Shown: positions 1 to 8,381 of the stretch, piece after piece
How positions within the stretch are numbered: position 1 is the first letter of the stretch
Layout: the number at the start of each line of letters is the position of its first letter
From: Spirogloea muscicola
Taxonomy: Eukaryota; Streptophyta; Zygnematophyceae; Spirogloeales; Spirogloeaceae
DNA length: 21,985 nt
Reading direction: 5' to 3'
NCBI GenBank assembly: GCA_009602725.1
Contig: WELB01000067.1
Location: 286,334-308,318 of the forward strand
Notes under the pieces: generated by a model
What the model was told of the DNA's origin: nothing
Databases searched by the model: none
Seen by the model: only the letters and a program-made list of their open reading frames with translations
Position numbers and translations under genes: made by a program

Positions 1-1110
1 CCCCCCGGGCGCCTTGCCAGCTGCCGAGCTTCCCCAGTCACCCTCGCTCGTGCTGCTTTTTCGGCCCACCCGCCCTTGGCGGCCCTGGCACTGCCGGCCC
101 TTTCTCCCACTCCCGCTATCTTTCCTGCCACTGCTGCTGCCTCCCACTCCTCTAGCAGCCCCAGAAGCGGACGCAGGACGGGTCGGCAAGGGCCACATCA
201 GCACGGCTCCCCTTGGCTCCATGGCATTCGCGGCGGCAGGTCCTGCCCCTCCGGCCCAGCCCCCAATGCCCCAGCCCTCCCGCCCCTTGTTCCCTCCCCG
301 TCCGTCCCTCCTGCCGCAGCTGCTGCCTCCCACTCCTCTAGCAGCTCCAGGAGCGGATGCAGGTCGGGTCAACAAGGCCTTCATCGGCTCGGCTCCCTTC
401 GTTCCGTGGCAACCCCAGCCCTCCCTTTCCCCCCCCGTCATCACTCCTGCCACAGCTGCTGCTTCCCACTCCTCCTGCAGCTCCAGAAGCAGACGACGGT
501 CAGGTTGCCCAGGCCCCCATCGGCACTCTTGGCCCTCCTTCCCAACCCCGCCATCCTTCCTGCCACTGCCACTGCTGCCACTGCTGCTGCCTCCCACTCC
601 TCTAGCAGCTCGAGAATTGGTCGAAGGACGGGTCGACAAAACCCCCATCAACACATCCGGCCCTCCTTCCCCCCCCCCCCCCCATCTCTCCTGCCACTGC
701 TGCTGCCCCACTCCTCTAGCAGCTCCTGAAACGGACGCAGGCCAGGTCGACAAGGCCCTCAGCGGCAATTCCGGCCCTTCTCCCCCTCTCCCCTGCCAAC
801 CCTCCTGCCACTGCTGTTGCTCCACTCCTCCTCTAGCAGCTCCAGCAGGACAGGTCGACAAGGCCCCATTTCCTTCTGCCCCAATCGGAAATTCCGGCCC
901 TCTTTCTCTCCCCGCCATTCCTCCTGCCACTGCTGCTGCCTCACTCTTCTAGCAGCTCCAGACGCGGACGCAGGAAAGTCCTCCAGGGGCACTGCCGGCC
1001 CTTCTCCCCACGCCGGCCATCCCTCCTCTTACCTTTGCTGCTGCCCTACTCCTGCTCCTCTCCCAGCCACCAGTCAATCTGGCCGCGCTTTCTTTCTAGC
1101 AGCTCCAGAA
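1..1110. repeat. Degenerate minisatellite encoding Pro/Ala-rich peptide repeats
   Basis: About eight imperfect copies of a unit of roughly 113-185 bp. Each copy carries a core like CACTCCTCTAGCAGCTCCAG followed by a GACGCAGG..GGTCGACAAGGCC segment. Cores lie near 147, 330, 468, 595, 708, 821, 940 and 1045. Between cores are C-rich CTGCCACTGCTGCTGCC stretches. The plus strand is open in one frame from the left edge to about 955, and overlapping frames are also open. The translated repeat (LLPPTPLAAP then a short charged block ending in DK) moves between frames from unit to unit, which argues against one conserved protein. It may be the 3' part of a repetitive protein gene lying to the left, but no start, splice signal or domain supports this. 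Poly-C near 668-682 shows slippage. Confidence 0.6.
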
Positions 1111-1129
1111 GCTGCTAGATGCTAGCTTC

Positions 1130-1881
1130 TACGTCATAAGATGTGCTTGCCTGTGTACTTGACCATTTTGACCTTCGATTGTTTCGAATGCACGCAAATT
1201 TTCCCCTCGGAATCTGCCGTACCCGCCGCTCTCGCGCCTTGCCTTGCGCTCTTCGGCTTTCGTTTCAAATTTTTTTCTGGGCTGGTCAATGACAGCCATC
1301 GCCCTCTACTGGAAGTCTTTTCTTCTCTTGCGCCGTTCCTGCTTCTGACTTCTTTTACCTGAGCTGGCCAATCATACGCCTGATATGCGTCAGTAGTTCT
1401 ATCTAATTGAGGCCCATTACAAGAAAAGCAAAACAGAACAGCCGTTGTCCCCTACTGGAAGAGTCTGTCTTCTTCCTTCCCTGCTGCTCAAGTCTTTTTG
1501 GCCCATCCTTCCTGTTGGGCGAGCTTTAGTTGGTGGCAAAAGGGCTTCGTCTCTGCCATCTAGTATTCAGGCATCGATTAGCGACCTTTACGTATTGACC
1601 CGTGGTTACTGAGCGTGTCAATCTGCTGTAGGTGATGTGCGTCTCTAGATGTGCTTGCCTTTGTACTTGGCCATTTGGCCTTTGTTTGTTCAAATACACG
1701 AAAGTGTTCCTGGTGCTTGCCTACTTGTGTGTATCAGCGCAATCTGGCCTGGAGACTACTTTCTGTGTACATCTGTCAACTTGCTTGACTCTGTACTTGG
1801 CCACTCCGGCCCTCCAACACTCAATACCTCACTCATCTCTCTGACCTACAGCTGCTCAACAGGGAATGTGTGTATGATGTA
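1130..1881 (+). repeat. Cluster of retroelement 3'-end fragments
   Basis: This stretch holds scrambled pieces of the retroelement 3'-end family that recurs through the window. Bases 1571-1612 encode S-I-S-D-L-Y-V-L-T-R-G-Y-stop, the C-terminal peptide of the family, followed by the 3' untranslated segment with TGTACTTGGCC. Bases about 1846-1866 encode a second, decayed version (S-D-L-Q-L-L-N-R-E). Another 3' segment is at 1141-1175, and a GGGCTGG..CAGCC hairpin unit is at about 1278-1310. No complete gene is visible. The short open frames here are fragments of these repeats. Confidence 0.55.
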
Positions 1882-3004
1882 ATGGAGGGCCTGTGTGGCC
1901 AAGTACAAAGGCAAGCACATTGACCAATGTACACGACCTGCTAAGCTGACCCGCTCAGTAACCACGAGTCAGCACATAGAGGTCGCTAACCGATGCGCGA
2001 ATACCGGACGGCAATCGACAGCTCTTGTGCCACCAGCTAAGGCTTGACCAGCTTTCTGATGCAACGCATGAGCCTGAGCTCGCTGCAGACAAACTGACAC
2101 TCGACGTCTCGAAAACGACAGTAGGCTGCCGGCATGCCCATCTGGGCTGGAAGCATATCCTCACACAGGGGATGTTGAGCACCCAGTGGCCACTTGAGTC
2201 GCCGCGTGCTTTTGCACTTTCTGGCTACTTCAAATTCCGTGCATTCTTCCTATGGGCTGGCAAACGACAGCCATCGCCCTTTTATGGAAAGACTCTTCCT
2301 TCTCTTTCAAACCTTGTCCATCTTTTTCGGGCTGGGTTTTCACAGCTGATGGCCCGCTTTGGATGAGCTTACTATTCTGCTGCTCTAGTTACCAGGCCTT
2401 GTTTACTTTTGGGCTGGCATATCACAGCCTTTGCAGTACATCGAAAGAGCTGCTTCTCCTTCGGCCTGGCCTTTGAAGCCGACTAGAGGTTATTGAGCTC
2501 CGTTCGCAAAAGCAGAGAGGGTAGTTTCTCATTTTGCGCCTTCCGGCCCTTTCAGACCTTGTCATATCATTTGGGTTGGCCTCTCACAGCCATTGCCTTT
2601 CATTGCTAGTGCTGTTTTCCCTGCGCAGCCATGGCTGGACCTCTTCACCCGGCTTCTTGCTTGCGCGGCTCATGGTGTCCCACCAGTTGCAGGTCAACTT
2701 CAACGCCGCTGGCTAGCTAGCGCCGGTGTTTTCGGTTGCGCCTTTCCATTCACTTACAGCCGTCCTTATCTTTCCTACGACGTCGAGTGTCAGCTTGTCT
2801 GTAGCGAGCTCAGGCTCATGCGTTGCATCAGAAAGCTGGGCGAGCCGTAGCTGGTAGCTCAAGAGCTTGTCGATTGCCGTCGGGTATTCAGGCATCAGTT
2901 AGCGACCTCTATGAGCTGACTCGTGGTTACTGAGCGGGTCAGCTTAGCAGCAGGTGACTACATCTGTCAATTTGCCTTCGTACTTGGCCACACAGGCCCT
3001 CCAT
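1882..3004. mobile_element. Tail-out inverted pair of retroelement 3' ends
   Basis: Bases 1882-2107 and 2778-3004 are inverted copies of each other, about 226 bp each and visibly very similar. Both begin at the outer edge with ATGGAGGGCCTGTGTGGCC. Each arm carries, reading outward, the end of a retroelement protein (A-H-A-L-H-Q-K-A-G-R-A, then S-D-L-Y-x-L-T-R-G-Y-stop) and a short 3' UTR. The left arm reads on the minus strand (stop at 1955-1957), the right arm on the plus strand (stop near 2931). The right arm has a TAG where the left arm has CAG, so that copy is dead. The space between is filled with B-type 3'-end fragments (about 2165-2560), including K-P-T-R-G-Y-stop near 2476-2496 and several GGGCTGGC..CAGCC units. 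Confidence 0.6.
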
Positions 3005-3124
3005 CTCTTAACACACACTCCATTGTTTCCTTGGCCCCTAGCATCTGCGAGCTTACCGTGTTCTAGCTGCCGCCTCTAGCTGTTGTCTGGGTCTAGGCGG
3101 GGTGCGTCGTTCCCAGCTGCGACT

Positions 3125-3262
3125 TACTCTGACTTGCTGCTGCTCACTCGTGGTCATTAAGCTTCCATCTGCGGTAGTCTCATGTCTAGCTGTCTGGTAT
3201 TAAGCGCCTTCCGGACCTTGTCAATTCTTTCTGGGCTGGCCTTTCCCAGCCTCTACCTTCTA
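3125..3262 (+). repeat. B-type retroelement 3'-end fragment
   Basis: Bases about 3128-3162 encode Y-S-D-L-L-L-L-T-R-G-H-stop, the family C-terminal peptide. It is followed by a 3' UTR with CTTCCGGACCTTGTCAATTC and the hairpin unit TTCTGGGCTGGCCTTTCCCAGCC at about 3228-3250. The fragment ends shortly before the LTR-element dimer. Confidence 0.5.
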
Positions 3263-3616
3263 TGAATGAGCACTTCGCTGTTGTTGGCATAGGACTTGTA
3301 ACGTCCCCGCCGTGACGAGACGCCAAATCTCGAGTCAACGCTAACGCCTAGTGTCGGTGTTGTGGCCCAGTATCGACATACTCCCGCGCCCCACTGACGC
3401 GCGAGTGAGACGCGCGAGACTGACGCGAGCCAGGGCGCGCCGCTTCCAGAAAGAAAGACATTGCTCGCCCTAGAAGGAAGTCGCGTGGCCAGGTTCTCGT
3501 GAACCATTTGCCCTCGCACTAATATCCCCCCTCGTCGGGCCCGCCTTCTCCAAGGTGGGTCTTGAGGCGAGCCTTCCAGACACCCCTGGTCCTGGGGAGG
3601 GTGGGCACATGCAGCA

Positions 3617-3702
3617 CTATTAAGTACTTTGGGCTGGCCTTTTTTGGGCTGGCCTTTTCCAGCCCCTATCCTCTGTGGGCGAGCCCTTCTCTCTATTAAG
3701 TA
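3617..3702 (+). mobile_element. 66-bp GGGCTGGC insertion with 10-bp target duplication
   Basis: The 66 bases 3627-3692 interrupt only the left arm of the LTR dimer and are flanked by exact direct repeats CTATTAAGTA (3617-3626 and 3693-3702). The matching place in the right arm (near 5365-5385, reverse strand) is continuous, which gives the empty site. The insert holds two GGGCTGGCCTTTT units, then CCAGCCCCTATCC and GGGCGAGCCC. Its ends are loosely inverted (GGGCTGGCC against GGGCTCGCC on the other strand). The same core recurs near 14240 and 15770. It is either a very small MITE-like element or a severely 5'-truncated retroelement tail. Confidence 0.6.
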
Positions 3703-4128
3703 GGGCTGAGACCAAGCTCGGACACCCGGTCAAGATAAGCGAGTCTCACGAGAGAGAGGCGCAGCCCTGCTGCAGCCTGCTGCCGCAGCCCATCGACGCA
3801 GCTTTGCTGCTGCCTGCTGCTGCAGCCCGTCGTCGCGGCCCGTCGCTGCGAATCTTCACCGGCTCTCCTGTGAGTAGACTGTGACTGCTCCCCTTGAAGG
3901 ACAGTTGGCCCATACCTGAGAGGTGTGTCGCCACTTGTCAGCGGCACCTCAGGGCAAGGTATTCCGCTGCGTTATATGCGTGATGCTTCACTGTGCGGGG
4001 GTTTCGTTTTTCCCCAGTGACCAAACCCAACAAGGACCCAGCAAGTTCCTTACCCACCAATAATCCCTGACTGCGTGTACAGGTGTTGGGATCTTATATT
4101 ACTGAATACCAATCTTTTGATCTTACAA

Positions 4129-4371
4129 TCATGATTGAAAGCGTCTGACGTAATCTTCGAAAACATCGCCCTTCATGCGTATGACATCGAGCTCGTTGCG
4201 GGCCTTCAGCTCTGCATGCACCTCGCCTTGCATCGATGTCAACGAGCGGGTGAGGTGGTTCCAGTCATTAAAAATCCTAGGGGCGGAGGAAAGTTTAACG
4301 GACTCCAACCACGCGGCAGGGTCACCCGTAAGATAAGTGGCTGCAATGCACGATGGTGCCTCACACAGCAC
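4129..4371 (-). pseudogene. Retrotransposon gag fragment (left arm)
   Basis: An 80-residue open stretch resembling the Ty3/gypsy-type retrotransposon gag domain: A-A-T-Y-L-T-G-D-P-A-A-W, a W-N-H-L block, then A-R-N-E-L-D and E-D-Y-V-R-R-F-Q. This is the usual order of YLTGDAA-W, the ARxEL helix and the DYVxxFQ motif. It lacks the zinc knuckle and any pol domain. It continues from a minus-strand open stretch at 4375-4845 that crosses the centre of the dimer in a different frame, so the reading frame is broken. It reads outward, away from the centre. Confidence 0.6.
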
Positions 4372-4374
4372 AAA

Positions 4375-4845
4375 TCATGCCATCATTTTCGCAACCAAGC
4401 GGCTAGCCTGCCCTGCCCACTGACAGGCTGGCACGGCTGGGCACCCCAGGCGAGCGCCGAGGCTGACCTTGGCCTTGAGGCGTCGACCTCTCTGCTCGCC
4501 CGCCCACACACTAGCGATCAGTGTTCGAACCTCATCGCAAAGCGCTCTCAACACGGGGGCAAAAAGCACATCCCTAATGGGGACGGCCAAGGTCAGCCAC
4601 GGCGCTCGGCTGGGCGTGCCCAGTTGTGCCAGCCTGCCAAGGTCAGTGGGTAGGGCAGCCTCGCCCCTTGGTTGCGAGAGATGATGGCGTGATTTGTGCT
4701 GTGTGAGGCACCATGGGCATTCCGGGTAGGGATTGCAGCCACGTACCTTACGGGTGACCCTGCCGCCTGGTGGAAGTCCGTGAAATTGTCCTCCATCCCT
4801 GAGGGTTTTCAATTTGGTGGTACTTCTCCACCCGTTCGTTGACAT
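4375..4845 (-). pseudogene. Open stretch across the LTR-dimer centre, likely gag N-terminal remnant
   Basis: A 156-residue minus-strand open stretch spanning the single-copy centre (about 4475-4585) and parts of both arms. The centre encodes a helical-looking segment (R-A-L-C-D-E-V-R-T-L-I) that could be the region before the gag domain. Because the stretch runs from one inverted arm into the other, its first part is antisense to the right-arm gag and is not natural protein. I regard it as a by-product of the dimer. Confidence 0.3.
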
Positions 4846-4990
4846 CGATGTAAGGCGAGGTGCATGCGGAGCTGAAGGCCCGCAACGAGCTTGATGTCAT
4901 ACTGATGTCATACGCATGAATGGCGAGGATTTGAACCTTACGTCCGACGCTTTTATGCCTGATTGTAAGACCAAAAGTGGTGTTCAGTAA
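4725..4990 (+). pseudogene. Retrotransposon gag fragment (right arm)
   Basis: Inverted partner of the left-arm gag fragment. It encodes A-A-T-Y-L-T-G-D-P-A-A-W-W, then breaks by frameshift. A later block still matches the K-A-R-N-E-L-D-V segment and the end of the left-arm fragment. It reads outward to the right and is non-functional. Confidence 0.5.
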
Positions 4991-5814
4991 TGTCAAATTC
5001 CTATCCCCTACACGCGGTCAGGGAGTAGATTGTCCTGATTGGGTTTGGTCACTGGGGGCTCAGAAGCGAACCCCCAGCACACTGAATACCACGCATACAA
5101 CGCATTAAATAACTTGCCCTGAGACGCCGCCGACAAGCGGCGACTCATTTCTTGCGTACGGACTAGCAACTGTCCTTGAGGACAGCAGTCACAGTCTCCT
5201 CACAGGAGAGCTGGTGAAGATCCGCAGCAACGGGCTGCGGCGACGGGCTGCAGCAGCAGGCAGCAGCAGGGCTGCGTCGCAGGCTGCCGCAGCAGGCGGC
5301 AGCAGGGCTGCGTCTCTCTCTCTCGTGGGCCTCACTGATATTAACCGGATGCGACTTAATCTCAGCCTTATTATAGTGCTTTATGTGCCACCCACCCCGG
5401 GGTTTATCTGGAAGGCTCGCCTCAAGGCCCCACCTTCGAGAAGGCGGGCACGACGAGGGGGATCCTTGTGCGAGGGCAGGTGATTCGCGAGAAGCTGGCC
5501 TCGCGGCTTCCTTTTGGAAGCGGCGCGCCCTGCGCGTCACACGCGCGTCACAGGTGCGTCGCGGCGTCGCAGGCGCATTACACTACATCACATGCGTGTC
5601 ACTACAATGCGGCGGCACCGCCGAGCAGCTCCTACTCTGAAAGCGGTGCCGCGGATTTTACGCTGTGCATAACCTCGCGCGTCAGCCGCGCTTCGCAAGC
5701 GTCAGTCGCGTGTCAGTGGGGCCGCGGAATTACAGCAATACTGGGCCGCGCCGCTGATACTACAGGTTAGCGTGAACTCGAGGTCAAGCGTCCCGTAACG
5801 GCGGAGACGTTACA

Positions 5815-6279
5815 GGTACTAACTTCACACTGCTACCAAAACAACTTAGCATAGGGCTTCGTTTCATGTAGCCCTATGTTCTGCACTGATCTATGCCTGA
5901 ACAATGTACTGGCGTGAATTTGCCTCCCTTTCATTTCATGCGCATTGCGCGCCTTCTCTGTATTTGACCCCTGGAAGTCTGACACACTTCCGGCCTACCG
6001 GACCAGGCACAAGAGAGAGACGCTTCCAGCAGAGGGCGGTGGCTGGGAGAGGCCAGCCCAGGGAAAAGAATAACTAAGTGCGCTGGGGTCAGGGAAAGCG
6101 CGAAAGCTAGCACGCATGGAATTGAGCAGCTACGAAAACACTCAGTAAGCCCTGCTGAGAGGTTGTCAACGGATTTTAGATGTGGAGGGTGATGGAGGTG
6201 AAGGGCAAGGTAAGGACATAGTCATCTTACAGGCGATATTAACTTGCGGAGAACCCCGATGGTATTCGTTGCTGGATAT
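5815..6279 (-). repeat. B-type retroelement 3'-end fragment and unassigned DNA
   Basis: 5815-6005 holds nothing I recognise. From about 6010 to 6165 lies a minus-strand 3'-end fragment: L-S-R-A-Y-stop (about 6143-6165), then a 3' UTR with the GGGCTGGCCTCTCCCAGCC hairpin (reverse strand, about 6040-6060). The segment 6015-6150 is directly repeated at about 7225-7360. 6166-6279 has no recognisable feature before the tRNA. Confidence 0.5.
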
Positions 6280-6351
6280 GGGAGTTTGGTCTAGTGGTAT
6301 GATTCTCGCTTCGGATGCGAGAGGTCCCGAGTTCGATTCTCGGAACTCCCC
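6280..6351 (+). tRNA. tRNA-Pro (anticodon CGG)
   Basis: A 72-nt cloverleaf. The acceptor stem GGGAGTT (6280-6286) pairs with AACTCCC, followed by discriminator C at 6351. The D arm carries GTCTAGTGGTAT. The anticodon stem CTCGC/GCGAG (6305-6309, 6317-6321) closes the loop TTCGGAT with CGG at 6312-6314, reading the proline codon CCG. The T arm is CCGAG-TTCGATT-CTCGG. There is no intron and CCA is not encoded, as usual for eukaryotic nuclear tRNA. The body closely resembles land-plant tRNA-Pro, which supports a green-lineage source. The internal A box and B box (GGTTCGANNCC-like, here GAGTTCGATTCT) are intact, so it is probably functional although it sits among transposon debris. Confidence 0.95.
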
Positions 6352-6373
6352 GCCCCCGTGCCCCGCACAGCTG

Positions 6374-6377
6374 TTTT
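6374..6377 (+). terminator. RNA polymerase III terminator of tRNA-Pro
   Basis: A TTTT run 22 nt after the tRNA 3' end, a minimal polymerase III stop. Confidence 0.6.
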
Positions 6378-6700
6378 AGCTGGTCATTTTGAGTAATTGA
6401 GATAAGGGGAACGCGGATATTGGCTGGGGGATCTTCGTGAGCTGCATCGCAGACCGGTCGATGCTATCATCCAACGGTATATGCGCGGTAAGAGGCGCGG
6501 CGCATAGTCCGGTGCCCATGGGGTGAAAGGGAGGTCAATCCGAGCCATGTAAAGCCCTGCAAATGGGGGCAATGGCTATGGGGGCCTCTATCACCCAACT
6601 GAGCAACCAATCATAGTGACCACTTGCGCGTAGTCTCCGCTTTTAGTCTGCTGATCTCTCCCCTTTGCGATTTCAGACTACACTTCTCCAGCGACCAGTC
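6378..6700. other. Intergenic, nothing recognised
   Basis: No splice-supported coding sequence, RNA gene or family repeat is visible. The one short open frame on the minus strand (6384-6572) shows no domain. Confidence 0.4.
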
Positions 6701-7365
6701 TTTCTGGGCTGGCCATTCATTCTGGGCTGGCCATTGACAGCCCCCTTTTGGAGGAGCTCTTTTCATTCTGACTTGCGGCTGCTAACTAGAGGTTACTGAT
6801 TGACGTCCTTCGAGGTACTTGCCTAATTGCGTCTTTCAGCGCTTTCCGGCCTCTTTGGACCTAGAACATTCTTTTCGGGCTGGCTTGTCACAGCCGTCGC
6901 CACAAAGAATGGTAGCTTAGTGATCCTCAGTGGGCGCTCAATTTCTTTCAGTGGTCTCTACGCTATCGGGCTCCTTCAGAGCGTGTCGTTCTTTTGTAGG
7001 CTGGCTTTTCACAGCCCTCGCCCATTTTAGTGTGCTGCTTCTGCCCTGCTCCTACTACTGCTCCAGCCCTTCTGCTTCTGCCTTTTCCAATTTTCTCCTT
7101 AGAAACCCTGCTGCTTTATTTAAGAGAAGGCTCACAGCCATGGCCACCTGCTACCTCTGGAAGAGCTTCTCATTTTCAATGCACTTCTGCCTAGCTTTCG
7201 CATCGGCAGTGTATAGGCTTACATTAGAAGAAAGACGCTTTCAGGAGAGGGCGATGGCTGAGAGAGGCCAGCCCAGGAAAAAGAATGAACAAAGTTCGAA
7301 TGGGCCAGGGGAAAGCGCTAAAGCTAGCACACATGGAATCAAGCAGCTACAAAACACTCAGTGCT
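6700..7365. repeat. Retroelement 3'-end fragments, both orientations
   Basis: Plus strand: a doubled GGGCTGGCCATT unit (6706-6745), S-D-L-R-L-L-T-R-G-Y-stop at about 6765-6800, then the B-type 3' UTR with hairpin units near 6885 and 7000. Minus strand: a copy at 7225-7360 directly repeating 6015-6150. The open frames at 6827-7030 and 6930-7367 are made of these pieces. Confidence 0.5.
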
Positions 7366-7424
7366 AAGCAGCTGCAGGCTGCTTACATTGGCCTCCCTTC
7401 CGTTGGAATGCAGTGTTGATTGAG

Positions 7425-7600
7425 TGATGGAGGGCCTGAGTGGCCAGTACAAAGGCATGCACATTGACATGTACATCACTTGAAGCTAAGCTGACCCGCT
7501 CAGTAACCAAGTGTCAGCACATAGAGGTCGCTAACTGATGCCACATGCCAGACGGCAAACTGATGCCCGCATACCGGACGGCAATCTGACCCTTCCATTG
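7425..7600 (-). repeat. A-type retroelement 3'-end fragment
   Basis: Starts with ATGGAGGGCCTGAGTGGCC, the same terminal sequence as the pair at 1882-3004. Reading on the minus strand it encodes S-V-S-D-L-Y-V-L-T-L-G-Y-stop (stop at about 7499-7501). A CATACCGGACGGCAATC block is partly duplicated at 7540-7590. It ends where the GC-rich island begins. Confidence 0.5.
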
Positions 7601-7874
7601 CATGCGCACGGCGCGCCTCTCTCTTTCCTCGACGGGCTTCAGGAGTCGCCCCCGGTTAGATCCGCTGTCGGTGCCGCTGTCGGGTGTGCAATCGGGCATA
7701 CTAATCATGTAGGGGGAGGGTGGGGGCTGGAAGGTTCGCGCGCATCGCCACCGTGCGATGGGGGGCCTCTGCTGCTGTCCGATGGGAGGATCGCACGGCT
7801 GCTGAGCGGCAGGGTCATCTGAGGGACCATTGTTCTCTGCCCTCCAACCGGTTCTGGCAGGCGTCGCCGCCATT

Positions 7875-7914
<40 letters not shown>

Positions 7915-8280
7915 GCGGTCGAGCCGCNGCCCCGTCGCCGAATGCTGGGGCCGCCGGGCGGCGCGGCGCCCGCGTCCGCATATCGTGAGGCGCGGCGCCA
8001 CCCGCTGGCCAGCTACGGGCCGGCCCTCCCGCTGCCCCGCGCGAGGGCTCTGAGATGCTCCTTCTTTGCCTGGCCTCCATCACTGGCAAACGACTTTGCC
8101 GCTTTTCCCCTGCGGTGACCTCCGGGGAACCTCCGCCGCCTCTGCACGCTCTCCGTGACGGCCGACTCATTGCTGGCGGCGTGTGTAGTGCCGACGGCGA
8201 CGGCCAACGCGAAGCCGAGAAGCTTCATCTTCCCTGTATGTCAAGCCTCATCGCTCTCCTGTATTTCACGCGCAGATGAC
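7600..8280. promoter_or_regulatory. GC-rich island upstream of gene 1, with (CCG)n microsatellite
   Basis: A GC-rich block with a near-perfect CCG run at about 7868-7912 and an N at 7928. Its position directly upstream of the first recognisable exon of gene 1 makes it the likely promoter and 5' leader region. Several long open frames occur on both strands (a minus-strand one of 218 codons at 7514-8170), but they are Arg/Ala or Pro runs forced by GC content and the minus-strand one runs into a transposon fragment. A possible first coding exon of gene 1 lies at 8055-8114 (see gene 1). No TATA box or other defined promoter motif could be identified. Confidence 0.35.
8055..8114 (+). CDS. Possible first coding exon of gene 1
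   Basis: ATG 8055 opens a 20-codon stretch ending in R-F-S-P-A before a GT donor at 8115. Spliced in phase 0 to the acceptor CAATGCAG at 8381 it gives R-F-S-P-A followed by L-P-K-T-A-L-L-V. This parallels the exon before domain 2, which ends P-F-T-F-P before L-G-R-T-A-C-I-V. The match is weak, and the competing start is ATG 8376, downstream of an in-frame TGA at about 8352-8354. Confidence 0.3.
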
Positions 8281-8381
8281 TGTTCGTTCGCCCAGCATTG
8301 CCGAAATGGCTGCTGAACACATGCTGCCTGCAACTCAGCCGCAGCATCACCTGACTTGCAACCCCTCTGCGGGCAATGCAG

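Larger units (their letters stand above)
3297..5814. mobile_element. Inverted dimer (foldback) of a gag-bearing LTR retroelement
   Basis: A 2.5 kb near-palindrome. Left arm is about 3297-4474, right arm about 4586-5814, around a single-copy centre of about 110 bp. Outer ends are TGTAACGTCCCCGCCG on the left and CGGCGGAGACGTTACA on the right, the TG..CA ends expected of long terminal repeats. Paired blocks include the TTTTGATCTTACAATCA region near 4115 with its partner near 4965, the GGTTTGGTCACTGGGG block near 5043 with its partner near 4010, and GGTCACCCGTAAGATAAG near 4320 with its partner near 4745. Each arm carries a gag fragment reading outward, then LTR-like sequence, with no pol between. 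This suggests a non-autonomous or internally deleted element. The arms have diverged substantially, with indels, so the event is old. No clear target-site duplication is visible (GGACT left, GGTAC right). Confidence 0.65.

Noticed and set aside
14-952. 312-codon Pro-rich open frame as a protein gene
   Set aside because: It begins at TTG, is open to the left edge, consists of minisatellite units, and equivalent frames overlap it. I list it as a repeat.
1882-3004. DNA transposon with 226-bp terminal inverted repeats
   Set aside because: Each arm encodes the C-terminal end of a retroelement protein reading outward, so these are two inverted 3' ends and not transposase-type termini.
7514-8170. 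218-codon minus-strand open frame as a gene
   Set aside because: The Arg/Ala runs come from the CCG tract, there is no domain, and its end lies inside an A-type transposon fragment.
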